NCBI GenBank assembly: GCA_963677415.2
Contig: CAXXFJ010000037.1
Coordinates: 1-64,000, forward strand
Origin: JAQUTK01 sp963677415
GTDB lineage: Bacteria; Bacteroidota; Bacteroidia; Bacteroidales; JAQUTK01
DNA length: 64,000 nucleotides
Direction: 5' to 3'
The notes beneath the pieces are model-generated. The model saw only the letters and a program-made list of their open reading frames with translations. It had not been told where the DNA came from and did no database searches. Position 1 is the stretch's first letter, and every line of letters starts with the position of its first letter. Positions 1 to 8,698 of the stretch are shown in pieces. The translations under genes were made by a program, and so were the position numbers.

Positions 1-477
1 GAAAAGAAACCGGTTAAGATACTCTTTGTTTGTCTCGGAAATATCTGTCGCTCTCCGTCGGCAGAAGCAATCATGAAATCATTGGTAGAGCAAACCGGGA
101 TGGGGAAAAGCATTGAGATAGACTCAGCAGGTTTATTGAGTTATCATCAGGGATCTTTGCCTGATGAGCGCATGCGTATGCATGCGAGAAAGCGCGGATA
201 TGAACTGACCTCACGCTCCCGGCCGATCACTACAAGTGACTTTTATTACTTCGATCTTATCATTGGTATGGATGATTCAAATATCGCCGAACTTCTATCG
301 CGTGCTCCCGGACTGGAAGAAGCGAAAAAGATCCATCGGATGACGGACTATTGCCAGCGGATAAAGATGGATCATGTACCCGATCCCTATTATGGTGGAC
401 ATTCCGGCTTTGAGACAGTACTGGATCTGTTGGAAGATGCTTGTGAAGGTCTTTTGGAGGAGCTTCGTAAGAGCTAA
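1..477 (+). CDS. low-molecular-weight protein-tyrosine phosphatase (5' end outside window)
   Basis: The reading frame is open from the first base, so the true start lies just outside the window; 158 residues are visible, close to the family's usual 155-165. The signature P-loop CLGNICRS gives nucleophile Cys11 and Arg17 (visible numbering), matching the CX5R(S/T) motif. The general-acid loop DPYYGG near residue 135 completes the active site. The family hydrolyses phosphotyrosine on cytoplasmic substrates; in bacteria it often acts on tyrosine kinases of capsule synthesis, but no such kinase is seen here. The internal ATG at 73 is not the start, because it would remove the catalytic cysteine. 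Confidence 0.95.
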   Translation, partial: EKKPVKILFVCLGNICRSPSAEAIMKSLVEQTGMGKSIEIDSAGLLSYHQGSLPDERMRMHARKRGYELTSRSRPITTSDFYYFDLIIGMDDSNIAELLSRAPGLEEAKKIHRMTDYCQRIKMDHVPDPYYGGHSGFETVLDLLEDACEGLLEELRKS

Positions 478-513
478 GAACGCGATTGTATTTCTCCTAT
501 CTGCCTCCCATAT

Positions 514-558
514 GTCATTGCGGGCCTTTGATACGTCATTGCGGGCTTGACCCGCAAT
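514..558. repeat. direct plus inverted intergenic repeat (GTCATTGCGGGC)
   Basis: GTCATTGCGGGC occurs at 514-525 and again at 535-546. The second copy forms a hairpin with the following bases (ATTGCGGG, 5-nt loop, CCCGCAAT at 538-558). It sits between two convergent genes. No T-run follows on either strand, so it is not a classical terminator. Its minus-strand translation gives the 'GQARND' string seen when small dispersed intergenic repeats of this kind are mis-called as genes. I infer a dispersed palindromic repeat of REP type. Confidence 0.6.
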
Positions 559-583
559 CTCCCCTTCTTTGCTGAAGCTATTA

Positions 584-1492
584 TTAGTTGGTCCATCCAT
601 TGCGTTCCTGATTCCATCTCACACTACAATCCGGTCGTGGAGGTGCATTGGAGGGGATCACTATGCCGAAGCAACTACGTATTCCGGTTTTCGGATCATA
701 ATCCTCATACGGATAAGTATCCTCACTTCGAAGTTCCTCCCGGAGCCTTTGCTCCAGTCTGGGACGCGTGGTGGCACCGGGACGGATAAAATTTGAGAAG
801 TAGCTCTTCGCATCCTGAAGCGAACGAATATTTGTTTCACTGCCCATCAGTCGGACATGATCTTTAAAACATTGCGCAATCAAGAGCTGATTATCCTCAA
901 AACGTTCCTCCAGAGCAGATTGCCTGCCCACCAAACCAATCCATAGTTCATCTTCAAAAGCCTGATCAATGTAATATTCCCACTGCGATACAGGAAGTTC
1001 TTCCGTTTTCTTCTGTTTAGTATCGTCACAGACTGTTGCTACTTTTTTACCTTCTGAATAAGAAGTTTTTTTATTCTTCTCTACTTTACTCTTTTCTACT
1101 CTATTTGCTTCCCCTTCAGAAGAGTTAGTACTACTATTATTCAGAGCTTTAGCTGCAGCACCTTTCTTACCATTCTCTGATGATTTATCTTTCTTAACAT
1201 CATATGGTTCCATTCTTTTGATCAATCCGGTTGAAAAAAACGATCCCTCTTCGACGATAAACAGATCAAAGTCAGTGACCACTTTCATGAGTTTGGTGTA
1301 CGAGATCTTCACTTTCCGAGCGATAGACCGGATGGCGCTTAAGTCGCTGCGATATCCATCTTGCGCACGCAAATGTTCAATCAGCACCCAGTAAGCACCA
1401 TACATTTCAAGGCCACCCTTTTCTATCAGATTCATGAGTTTAACATCGCTGAGTGCTAAAAGATCATGTGGGAAGTAGAGCCATTTTTTCAT
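584..1492 (-). CDS. DUF4373 / Lin1244-type N-terminal domain protein
   Basis: The N-terminus (MKKWLYFPHD, then KLMNLIEKGGLEMYGAYWVLIEH split over a helix) matches the DUF4373 / Lin1244-Lin1753 N-terminal domain. That domain is found in Bacteroidales and in phage or plasmid replication-initiator-like proteins and resembles a winged helix. A low-complexity Ser/Lys/Glu linker (residues about 105-160) follows, then a C-terminal domain with a WxxYIDQAFEDELW helix, giving 302 aa. I chose the ATG at 1492: the longer frame, beginning at 1567, runs back through TAnnTTTG promoter-like motifs at 1541-1572. The gene stands alone with no replication or mobility partners. Function is unknown; DNA binding is inferred from the family only. 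Confidence 0.75.
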   Translation of the reverse strand: MKKWLYFPHDLLALSDVKLMNLIEKGGLEMYGAYWVLIEHLRAQDGYRSDLSAIRSIARKVKISYTKLMKVVTDFDLFIVEEGSFFSTGLIKRMEPYDVKKDKSSENGKKGAAAKALNNSSTNSSEGEANRVEKSKVEKNKKTSYSEGKKVATVCDDTKQKKTEELPVSQWEYYIDQAFEDELWIGLVGRQSALEERFEDNQLLIAQCFKDHVRLMGSETNIRSLQDAKSYFSNFIRPGATTRPRLEQRLREELRSEDTYPYEDYDPKTGIRSCFGIVIPSNAPPRPDCSVRWNQERNGWTN

Positions 1493-1540
1493 TTGGATTG
1501 TTTTTATAAGACCACTTCGTTGTGACCTTTTTTGCAGATA

Positions 1541-1572
1541 CAAATGTACAATCCCCGAATTTGACAAATGTA
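1541..1572 (-). promoter_or_regulatory. two -7 elements (TACATTTG) ahead of the DUF4373 gene
   Basis: On the minus strand TACATTTG appears twice (plus-strand CAAATGTA at 1541-1548 and 1565-1572); each fits the Bacteroides -7 pattern TAnnTTTG. The element at 1541 would start transcription near 1534, about 40 nt ahead of the chosen ATG. Its best -33 match (CAAA at 1565) is only 16 bp away, shorter than the usual 19-21, so the pair is imperfect. Confidence 0.45.
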
Positions 1573-2087
1573 GGTTCAGTGAGTTTTAAGGCAGTAATTG
1601 GCAGCTAGTGGACGATAAATAGTAAATGAGCTGTTGCAATCATATAGTTACAATACAACGAAGTCTTTTACTCCGGATAAATGAAATAGTTACATACAGA
1701 AGAAGCACTTCTCGCGTGCCTTTGAAAGTTCCGTTTCACGTTCATGAAACGGAACAAACGACCTGACGTTTAACGCTCTTTATCCTTATAAAGATACAAC
1801 ATTATCAGGCCAAAAGCAAGGATAATCCCATGTTAAATTACTGCTAACCAAAGTTCTTTTTGCAGATGGATGTTAGGTTTATTTATGGCGATGGACTTCA
1901 AGAGAATGTTATTATAATACAGACTCTTCTCTTATATCCGGTGATTGTATCTTGATGTCTAGTACCTGCTATAATTTATGGCACCCCGTGATGTGGAAGT
2001 ATTTTAGAAGTGAAATCGCATATAAATAACGGTATGTTTGTAAGATTTTCATCCATGGAAATCCCTGTAATCATCCGCTGATGCTTA
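1573..2087. other. gene-free interval
   Basis: About 515 bp between the upstream end of the DUF4373 gene and the 3' end of the HD-domain gene. I see no convincing ORF: the longest ATG frames are under 20 codons. The only structure noticed is the perfect inverted repeat at 1728-1755, listed separately. Either decayed sequence or an unrecognised RNA is possible. Confidence 0.5.
1728..1755. repeat. 11-bp perfect inverted repeat
   Basis: GTTCCGTTTCA pairs exactly with TGAAACGGAAC across a 6-nt loop (CGTTCA). It is not followed by a T-run on either strand, so it does not look like an intrinsic terminator. It could be a dispersed repeat unit, an operator or part of an RNA. No gene start is within 200 bp. 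Confidence 0.6.
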
Positions 2088-4166
2088 TTATTTGGATGAG
2101 ACTATCCGTTTATCCTTTAACTCCGGATACTTGATACGCGTGTGGTATATAATCTTCAAACGTTTCTTAAACACATTCTTTACACGTTCTACATCTTTGA
2201 ATGTTATAGGAGAATTCTTAAATGCTCCTTCGGCTATTTGCATGTCAATGGTATTTTCAACCAGAGTGGAGATAGACTCATCGGTGTATGTCTGTAAACT
2301 CCTGGAAGTCGCTTCTACTGCATCTGCCATCATCACAATAGCTGTCTCTTTGGAGAAAGGGATGGGCCCGGGATACGTAAATAAAGATTCGTCAACTTCT
2401 TTGTCCGGATATTTATTCTTAAAGGAATTGTAGAAGAAGCGAACTTTGTTTACACCGTGATGGGTCCGAATGAAATCCACCAAAGGTAGTGGGATATTGT
2501 ATTTTTCAGCTAGTTTGACCCCGTCAGCCACGTGATTGATAATGATTTGAGCACTTTCGTCAAATGCCAGTTCGTCGTGAGGATTAAGTCCAACCTGGTT
2601 TTCAGTGAAGAAGGCCGGATTTTTCATCTTTCCGATATCGTGATAAAAAGCTCCTGTGCGCACCATTTGTGCATTTGCATTGATATTTCGTGCGGCTTCA
2701 TAAGCAAGAGTTCCAACTTGCAAAGAGTGCTGGAAGGTACCCGGACATTCCTCCGACAGTTTTCGTAAAGCCGGATTGTTAACGTTTTGCAATTCAATCA
2801 GTGTCACAGTAGAAAGATAACCAAAGGTACGTTCAAAAATATAAATCAATACATATGCGAACATGATAAGAGCGGAGTTGATCAAGAGAAAACCATACAT
2901 GTTGATATTGATTTTGGACCAATCTCCTTCCTGAATCAGAGCAACTCCGGTGTATAGCAGACAATATGTCAAAAAGATGTAGAAGGCAGATGTGACAAGT
3001 TGAGATCGTTGGGTAAGATCGCGCAGACTGAACACTGCTGTCATTCCGACTGCAATTTGCATGGTTAGGAACTCAAATGGGAAAGGCGTGATAAATGAGG
3101 CGGTCATGACAGTAATCACATGCGTGAAAAGAGCAGTGCGGGAATCGAAAAACGTACACAAAATAATAGGCAAGATTGAAAAAGGAATAAGATAGACTGT
3201 CAGTAGCTTAGTGGATACAGCGATACAGGTTGCAACGATAAAAATGACAACCAGCATCAGAATAAAACTGATATCCCGTACGCTTCTGAATAGTTCCAAG
3301 CGGAAAAGGAGCAGAAACATATACAATGAAAATAACATGAGTCCGATGATAAATAATTGTCCGATAAAGACAATGTTCAGATGAGTCTTCGAACTCTTTT
3401 GTGAATCGGACACTATCTTCAATGAGCGCAAGATGGAATAGGTGGTTGGGCTAATAATCTCACCTTTATCAATGATGCGTTCTCCTGATTGTACCAGTCC
3501 ACTTGCTAAAGAGATGCGCCCAAGCATTGCCTGTAGCATCTTCTCTGACGTATTACTGTCAAAGACCAGATTCTCGTGGATGTAATTATTCAGATTGCAC
3601 GACTTGAGCAACTCTTTGTCAAGACTGCGTGGCGATTCGTTTAGAATGGCCTCGTAAGCAGAGGTTGCAGTGTATAGTTGAGAAATAATATTACTCTTAT
3701 AGATATTATTCTCTCCGAGACGAATGGATTTCTTCCCGGATCGGATCAAAGAGTCTGAAGTAACAGCATGAATGATTCCCTTTGAGTATATCTCAGTCAG
3801 TTTGGTCTCAATATATTTCAGGTAGGAGACTGGAATAATCGTATGAAGTGAGGCTGTATAGTCTGATTTTAATTTATCAATCTGTTCGTTTGGTATCTGT
3901 GTCTCTATTTTAAAGTAGGGGGAGAAACTACCTTTAATACTGTCTTTTTCATGGTTCAGAACGTCCTCAGCTTTATAAATAGGAAAATCAAAAGGAGCGG
4001 TAAGTAACTCATATTTCCAGGGTTTACCTTGAGTGAAGGTGTATCTGAACTGAGTATCGCGTGGAAAGAAGTAGGCGATCAATATCGCTGAACTCACAAA
4101 AAGTACAATCCTTTTGATGATCTTATTTCTTTTACGTCCTGAATTTGTATGTATTGCTTGATCCAT
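2088..4166 (-). CDS. 7TM-HD family phosphohydrolase (PgpH-like)
   Basis: A 692-aa membrane protein with the PgpH/YqfF architecture. It has an N-terminal membrane anchor (about 18-37), an extracytoplasmic 7TMR-HDED domain (about 50-270), a block of seven hydrophobic helices (about 265-450) and a cytoplasmic HD domain (about 470-670) with YHDIGK as the metal-binding HD motif and a later HHG. Family members such as Listeria PgpH hydrolyse cyclic di-AMP; here that activity is inferred from domain order. It is divergent from gltX with a 142-bp gap. No TAnnTTTG element was found on the minus strand upstream. Confidence 0.9.
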   Translation of the reverse strand: MDQAIHTNSGRKRNKIIKRIVLFVSSAILIAYFFPRDTQFRYTFTQGKPWKYELLTAPFDFPIYKAEDVLNHEKDSIKGSFSPYFKIETQIPNEQIDKLKSDYTASLHTIIPVSYLKYIETKLTEIYSKGIIHAVTSDSLIRSGKKSIRLGENNIYKSNIISQLYTATSAYEAILNESPRSLDKELLKSCNLNNYIHENLVFDSNTSEKMLQAMLGRISLASGLVQSGERIIDKGEIISPTTYSILRSLKIVSDSQKSSKTHLNIVFIGQLFIIGLMLFSLYMFLLLFRLELFRSVRDISFILMLVVIFIVATCIAVSTKLLTVYLIPFSILPIILCTFFDSRTALFTHVITVMTASFITPFPFEFLTMQIAVGMTAVFSLRDLTQRSQLVTSAFYIFLTYCLLYTGVALIQEGDWSKININMYGFLLINSALIMFAYVLIYIFERTFGYLSTVTLIELQNVNNPALRKLSEECPGTFQHSLQVGTLAYEAARNINANAQMVRTGAFYHDIGKMKNPAFFTENQVGLNPHDELAFDESAQIIINHVADGVKLAEKYNIPLPLVDFIRTHHGVNKVRFFYNSFKNKYPDKEVDESLFTYPGPIPFSKETAIVMMADAVEATSRSLQTYTDESISTLVENTIDMQIAEGAFKNSPITFKDVERVKNVFKKRLKIIYHTRIKYPELKDKRIVSSK

Positions 4167-4276
4167 GATGCGCTATTTATTGCCGAAAATTACTAAATAA
4201 TGTAGAGATAGAATCCTTTTTTCTTCGAAATATTATTGAATATCTTAAATTCATACAGAGTAGAGGAAAAAAAGAG

Positions 4277-4284
4277 TATTTTTG
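4277..4284 (+). promoter_or_regulatory. -7 element for gltX
   Basis: TATTTTTG matches TAnnTTTG and lies 24 bp before the gltX ATG. No clear TTTG is found at the expected -33 spacing, so this is a partial match. Confidence 0.4.
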
Positions 4285-4308
4285 CGGCTTATATTATAGT
4301 TGAAGAGA

Positions 4309-5823
4309 ATGGAAAGAAAAGTTAGAGTTCGTTTTGCTCCGAGTCCAACCGGCCCATTACATATCGGCGGGGTACGAACCGCATTGTATAATTATCTATT
4401 TGCAAAACAATTGGGTGGCGATTTTATTCTTCGTATTGAAGATACGGACTCTACTCGTTTTGTGCCGGGAGCTGAGGAGTATATCATTGAATCCTTCGAT
4501 TGGTTGGGAATAAAGTTTGATGAAGGCGTCGGCGTAGGAGGCCCTTTTGCACCCTATCGTCAGTCTGAGAGGCGCTCTATTTATCGGGCCTACGTGGATC
4601 AGTTGCTGGAAAGCGGACATGCATACATCGCTTTTGACACTCCTGCCGAACTTGATGCAAAACGGGTTGAGATAGCAAACTTTCAATACGATGCATCTAC
4701 TCGTATGAAGATGCGTAATTCACTGACTCTAACAAAAGAAGAGGTAGATTTACTTATTGACAAAGGTGAGCAATATGTAGTTCGTGCCAAAGTCGAACCC
4801 AATGAAGATATCGAGGTGATAGACCTGATTCGTGGTAAGGTTGTGATTAATTCTTCTGTTTTGGATGATAAAGTGCTGTTTAAATCAGCAGATCAACTGC
4901 CAACTTATCACTTGGCAAATATAGTAGATGACCATTTGATGGAAATAAGTCATGTCATTCGTGGTGAAGAATGGCTTCCTTCCGCCCCTTTGCATGTGCT
5001 TCTATACCGTTATTTCGGCTGGCTGGATACGATGCCTCAGTTTGCGCATCTCTCCTTGTTGTTAAAACCCGATGGAAATGGCAAATTAAGCAAACGTGAT
5101 GGTGACCGACTAGGTTTTCCTGTTTTTCCGCTCAACTGGACCGATCCTAAATCAGGAGATCTCTCGTCCGGCTATCGTGAAGCTGGTTATTTCCCTGAAG
5201 CTGTGGTTAACTTCCTCGCATTGCTGGGCTGGAACCCTGGCAATGATGAAGAATTGTTCTCCATGGATGACCTGATTAAACTCTTTTCCATAGAACGCTG
5301 CAGCAAGAACGGTGCCCGCTTTGATTATGAAAAGGGGAAATGGTTCAATCACAAGTACCTTTTGATGAAAGAGAACGAAGAGGTTGCGCGGATGATGTTG
5401 ACCGAACTTCAGGCTCATCAGGTAGAAGCTCCCTTTGAGATGATAGTTAAAGTGGTTGCATTGATGAAAGATCGTGTCTCTTTCGTAAAGGATTTGTGGG
5501 ACCCGTGTGCCTTCTTTTTTGTGGCACCGGTTGAATATGATGAAAAGACAATAAAGAAAAGATGGAAAGAAGATACTCCTGCTCAGATGAGAGAGCTCGT
5601 TGCTCTATTAGAAGGTATCGATGATTTTTCCATTCAACATACAGAAGAAGTGGTCATGAACTGGGTTACCTCTAATAATTATCATATGGGTAATGTGATG
5701 AATGCTTTCCGATTAACTTTAGTCGGCGAAGGGAAAGGTCCCCATATTTTTGACATTACAGAGATTCTCGGTAAAGAAGAAACAATCAGACGGATTAAGT
5801 CCGCTGTAGCTGCTATTGGATGA
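4309..5823 (+). CDS. gltX: glutamyl-tRNA synthetase
   Basis: Charges tRNA-Glu with glutamate in the cytoplasm. Class I synthetase signatures are clear: FAPSPTGPLHIGG (the HIGH motif) near the N-terminus and KLSKRDG (the KMSKS equivalent) near residue 260, with an alpha-helical anticodon-binding C-terminus. At 504 aa it is of normal length. The ATG at 4309 is preferred over the in-frame TTG at 4300: the sequence MERKVRVRFAPSP fits the family and a purine-rich GAAGAGA precedes it. Its stop codon overlaps the start of the next gene (ATGA), indicating translational coupling with a putative outer-membrane protein. Confidence 0.97.
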   Translation: MERKVRVRFAPSPTGPLHIGGVRTALYNYLFAKQLGGDFILRIEDTDSTRFVPGAEEYIIESFDWLGIKFDEGVGVGGPFAPYRQSERRSIYRAYVDQLLESGHAYIAFDTPAELDAKRVEIANFQYDASTRMKMRNSLTLTKEEVDLLIDKGEQYVVRAKVEPNEDIEVIDLIRGKVVINSSVLDDKVLFKSADQLPTYHLANIVDDHLMEISHVIRGEEWLPSAPLHVLLYRYFGWLDTMPQFAHLSLLLKPDGNGKLSKRDGDRLGFPVFPLNWTDPKSGDLSSGYREAGYFPEAVVNFLALLGWNPGNDEELFSMDDLIKLFSIERCSKNGARFDYEKGKWFNHKYLLMKENEEVARMMLTELQAHQVEAPFEMIVKVVALMKDRVSFVKDLWDPCAFFFVAPVEYDEKTIKKRWKEDTPAQMRELVALLEGIDDFSIQHTEEVVMNWVTSNNYHMGNVMNAFRLTLVGEGKGPHIFDITEILGKEETIRRIKSAVAAIG

Positions 5824-6872
5824 AAATAAAACTAATTACTGGAGTACTTATTGCTCTCTCATTAGGATTTTCGTTGAGAGCTTTTCCCCAAAAAAAAGAG
5901 TGGGGTATAAGTACGTATGGTTTCTTTGATAATCAGGAATATAAAAGTAACAATCGGATTCCCCAAACAATGGCAGGTATGTGGATTCAGCCACATCTCG
6001 ATTTGCAGTTGGATAAGAAACAATCTTTAAATATAGGAATTGGAGGTTTGTTGGAGTGGGGAGCTCCTGATCTTTTTCGCAAGGGTTTGCTTACCGCCTA
6101 TTATCAATATTCTCTTCCATCCTTCAAATTTTCTTTAGGCTCATTCTCCCGCGATCACTTGCGCGGTGAGTATTCGAATGCCTTTTTCTCAGATTCTATT
6201 CGCTATTATCGTCCCAATATACAAGGATTTACTTTTCAATGGGGTAATTCACATGATTACGCCGAACTCTTTCTTGATTGGACTTCTCGTCAGACAGCAA
6301 CCCAAAGGGAACAGTTTATGGTAGGAGGGGCAGCTAAATATAACTATCATTTATTGTTTGGAGGCATGCGTGGCTATTACTATCATTATGCGAAAGTCAA
6401 AGACGCGCCGGCGAATATGTCAATACAGGATTATGCTATATCTAATGCCTTTATCGGCATTGACTTGTCAAGAAATACATCTTTTGATTCATTACTCTTT
6501 CAGATCGGTCCGCTTGCCGGATTGGAACGTAACCGGGGGATTGGCAACTGGCAACTTCCAATAGGGATGCTGGCAGAGTTTCGTATCGCATGGAAACAAC
6601 TTCTCTTAGAAGAGACACTATATATTGGGAATAGTCAACAACGTTTTGGTGACTTGGGCACAGGAGCGTATTATTGGAATGATGCCTTCTACCGTTCAAA
6701 AACCTACAGTCGGACAGATATTTACTATAAACTGATACATAATAGATTTGCTCAATGTTCTCTCGGTGCAACGTTTCATATCGAGGGAGGCAATGTTAAT
6801 TGGCAACAGAAGCTTCTTCTCCAGGTACAGCTTGATAACCATAAGATGCATAACAAGAAGAGATCCTTTTAA
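5820..6872 (+). CDS. predicted outer-membrane beta-barrel protein, unknown function
   Basis: Begins within the gltX stop (ATGA overlap). 350 aa with a signal peptide (MKIKLITGVLIALSLGF..., cleavage probably near residue 21-24). The mature part alternates short amphipathic strands rich in Tyr, Phe and Gly with turns (for example RGYYYHYAKVKDAP), typical of a beta-barrel. I do not recognise a named family; Wzi-like capsule assembly proteins are a remote possibility. The following gene is waaA, 25 bp downstream, so an envelope/LPS role is plausible but is inference from context. Confidence 0.75.
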   Translation: MKIKLITGVLIALSLGFSLRAFPQKKEWGISTYGFFDNQEYKSNNRIPQTMAGMWIQPHLDLQLDKKQSLNIGIGGLLEWGAPDLFRKGLLTAYYQYSLPSFKFSLGSFSRDHLRGEYSNAFFSDSIRYYRPNIQGFTFQWGNSHDYAELFLDWTSRQTATQREQFMVGGAAKYNYHLLFGGMRGYYYHYAKVKDAPANMSIQDYAISNAFIGIDLSRNTSFDSLLFQIGPLAGLERNRGIGNWQLPIGMLAEFRIAWKQLLLEETLYIGNSQQRFGDLGTGAYYWNDAFYRSKTYSRTDIYYKLIHNRFAQCSLGATFHIEGGNVNWQQKLLLQVQLDNHKMHNKKRSF

Positions 6873-6897
6873 TTCGGCTCTTAAAAACACATAGATC

Positions 6898-8139
6898 ATG
6901 TATAATCTCGGAATTATTATATTTGGCTTTACCATTCGATTTGCTTCGCTTTTTAATAAAAAGGCCAAACTGATGATCAAAGGTCAGCATGCTACTTGGT
7001 CAATCTTAAAGTCGAAGGTTAAAAAAGAAGATCGTTATATCTGGGTACATGCCGCCTCCTTGGGCGAGTTTGAACAAGGGCGTCCTTTGATTGAGAAGAT
7101 AAAGAAGCAACATCCGGAATATAAGATCTTATTGACCTTTTTTTCTCCATCCGGTTATGAGGTACGTAAAGACTATGTCAAAGCTGATATTATATGCTAT
7201 CTGCCGTTTGATACCTTGATCAATGTGCTCCGCTTTTTCCTTTTAGTTCGTCCTGAAAAGGCTTTATTCATAAAATATGAGTTCTGGCCCAACTATTTTA
7301 TGTATATGAAGATGTTGGGGATTCAATTGTATAGTGTATCCTCTATTTTTCGTCCGGGACAGTTATTCTTTAAAAGTTATGGATTGATTGCAAGGAGGAT
7401 GCTTACTCAGGTCACTCATTTCTTTGTTCAGGATGAACGTTCAAAAGAGCTACTTGCAGGGTTGGGTCTAACAGGTAATGTAACGATTGTGGGCGATACT
7501 CGTTTTGACCGGGTGAAAGCCATCATGGAACAAGCAAAATCTCTTCCTCTGGTTGAAGCCTTTGTTCAAAGGAGACTCCCGGGAAAAGAGAATGGATTTA
7601 CTTTAGTTGCAGGTAGTAGCTGGCCTAAAGATGAAGATCTGCTGATCGAGTATTTTAATAGCCATCCGGAGATCCGATTGATTATTGCTCCACATGAGAT
7701 TCATGAAGAACATATTTCTTTGATAATTTCCAAATTAACACGTCCTTTCGCTCGTTATACCAAGTGTAATGAAGATGATATTGTCCATGTGGATTGTCTG
7801 ATTGTCGATTGTTTTGGAGTGTTATCTTCTATCTATCGCTATGGTCAGGTAGCTTATATTGGAGGCGGTTTCGGCGTGGGGATTCATAACATCATTGAAG
7901 CAGCTGTCTATGGTGTTCCTGTCATCTTTGGACCAAATCATGAAAAGTTTCGTGAGGCGAAAGAACTGATGACAATGGGAGGTGGACATAGTATTCAGAA
8001 CTACGAGGAATTATCTTACTTGCTTGACCGTTACATCACAGAGGAAGGTGCAATCATACATGATGGCAACGCTTCCTCTAACTATGTAGAATCAAATCTT
8101 GGAGCAACGAATACAATTATTTCTTCTTTGAATTTGTAG
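6898..8139 (+). CDS. waaA: 3-deoxy-D-manno-octulosonic acid (Kdo) transferase
   Basis: Transfers Kdo from CMP-Kdo onto lipid A precursor at the inner membrane (GT30 family). 413 aa, usual length. An N-terminal hydrophobic anchor (about 3-20) is followed by HAASLGEFEQGRPLI, the conserved N-domain motif with the catalytic Glu. EFWPNY and the C-terminal nucleotide-binding segment (GGGFGVGIHNIIEAAVYG) are also typical. It probably belongs to the gltX transcript. It converges on the carbonic anhydrase gene with a 17-bp gap and no obvious terminator hairpin. Confidence 0.95.
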   Translation: MYNLGIIIFGFTIRFASLFNKKAKLMIKGQHATWSILKSKVKKEDRYIWVHAASLGEFEQGRPLIEKIKKQHPEYKILLTFFSPSGYEVRKDYVKADIICYLPFDTLINVLRFFLLVRPEKALFIKYEFWPNYFMYMKMLGIQLYSVSSIFRPGQLFFKSYGLIARRMLTQVTHFFVQDERSKELLAGLGLTGNVTIVGDTRFDRVKAIMEQAKSLPLVEAFVQRRLPGKENGFTLVAGSSWPKDEDLLIEYFNSHPEIRLIIAPHEIHEEHISLIISKLTRPFARYTKCNEDDIVHVDCLIVDCFGVLSSIYRYGQVAYIGGGFGVGIHNIIEAAVYGVPVIFGPNHEKFREAKELMTMGGGHSIQNYEELSYLLDRYITEEGAIIHDGNASSNYVESNLGATNTIISSLNL

Positions 8140-8156
8140 AACGCTGCTCTCTCAAA

Positions 8157-8693
8157 TTACTTTTTTTCCTTATGTTCCTCTGTTTCATACCAGGAAGCGT
8201 ACATAAGATAATTATTCGCAATCTTCTGGTTCAGCTCTTTCGATTGTTGGGGATCTACTTTCTTTACAAATCGGCCTGGAACTCCTGCATAGATACTTCC
8301 CGGTTCGACAATAGTGTTTGCCAAAATCAATGCTCCTGCTGCAATTATTGCTCCTTCTCCGATTACCGCATGATCAAGGACTGTAGCTCCGATGCCTACC
8401 AAAGCTCCATCTCTGATGTCTGCTCCATGAATGGTCACATTATGTGCGATCGTCACATCGTTGCCTATTTCAATGATCGACTTCTCATAGAGAGTGTGCA
8501 ATACTGCTCCATCCTGAATATTTACCCGATTGCCGATTCTGATTGTGTTTACATCCCCGCGAAGTACGGTGTTGAACCACAGGCTACAGTCATTCCCTAT
8601 CGTCACATCGCCTACAATTGTTGCGTTTTCGGCAATATAACAGTTGGTCCCAATTTGAGGAGTAAAGCCTCTTACAGATTTTATAAGTGCCAT
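8157..8693 (-). CDS. gamma-carbonic anhydrase family protein
   Basis: A left-handed beta-helix protein of 178 aa built from hexapeptide repeats (for example NATIVGDVTIGND). The three family zinc ligands are visible as the histidines in GAVLHT and in IAHNVTIHG. Members of this YrdA/PaaY/CaiE-like family bind metal; some hydrate CO2, others have no proven activity. It is the third gene of a minus-strand operon behind the thioredoxin-fold protein, with 5 bp between them. Enzymatic activity is inferred. Confidence 0.88.
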   Translation of the reverse strand: MALIKSVRGFTPQIGTNCYIAENATIVGDVTIGNDCSLWFNTVLRGDVNTIRIGNRVNIQDGAVLHTLYEKSIIEIGNDVTIAHNVTIHGADIRDGALVGIGATVLDHAVIGEGAIIAAGALILANTIVEPGSIYAGVPGRFVKKVDPQQSKELNQKIANNYLMYASWYETEEHKEKK

Positions 8694-8698
8694 ATTTC

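Noticed and set aside
295..600. Minus-strand ORF containing 'GQARND' strings
   Set aside because: It overlaps the phosphatase gene and the intergenic repeat; this translation is an artefact of the repeat at 514-558.
4300..4308. TTG start for gltX
   Set aside because: The family start MERKVRVRFAPSPTG is at the ATG at 4309.
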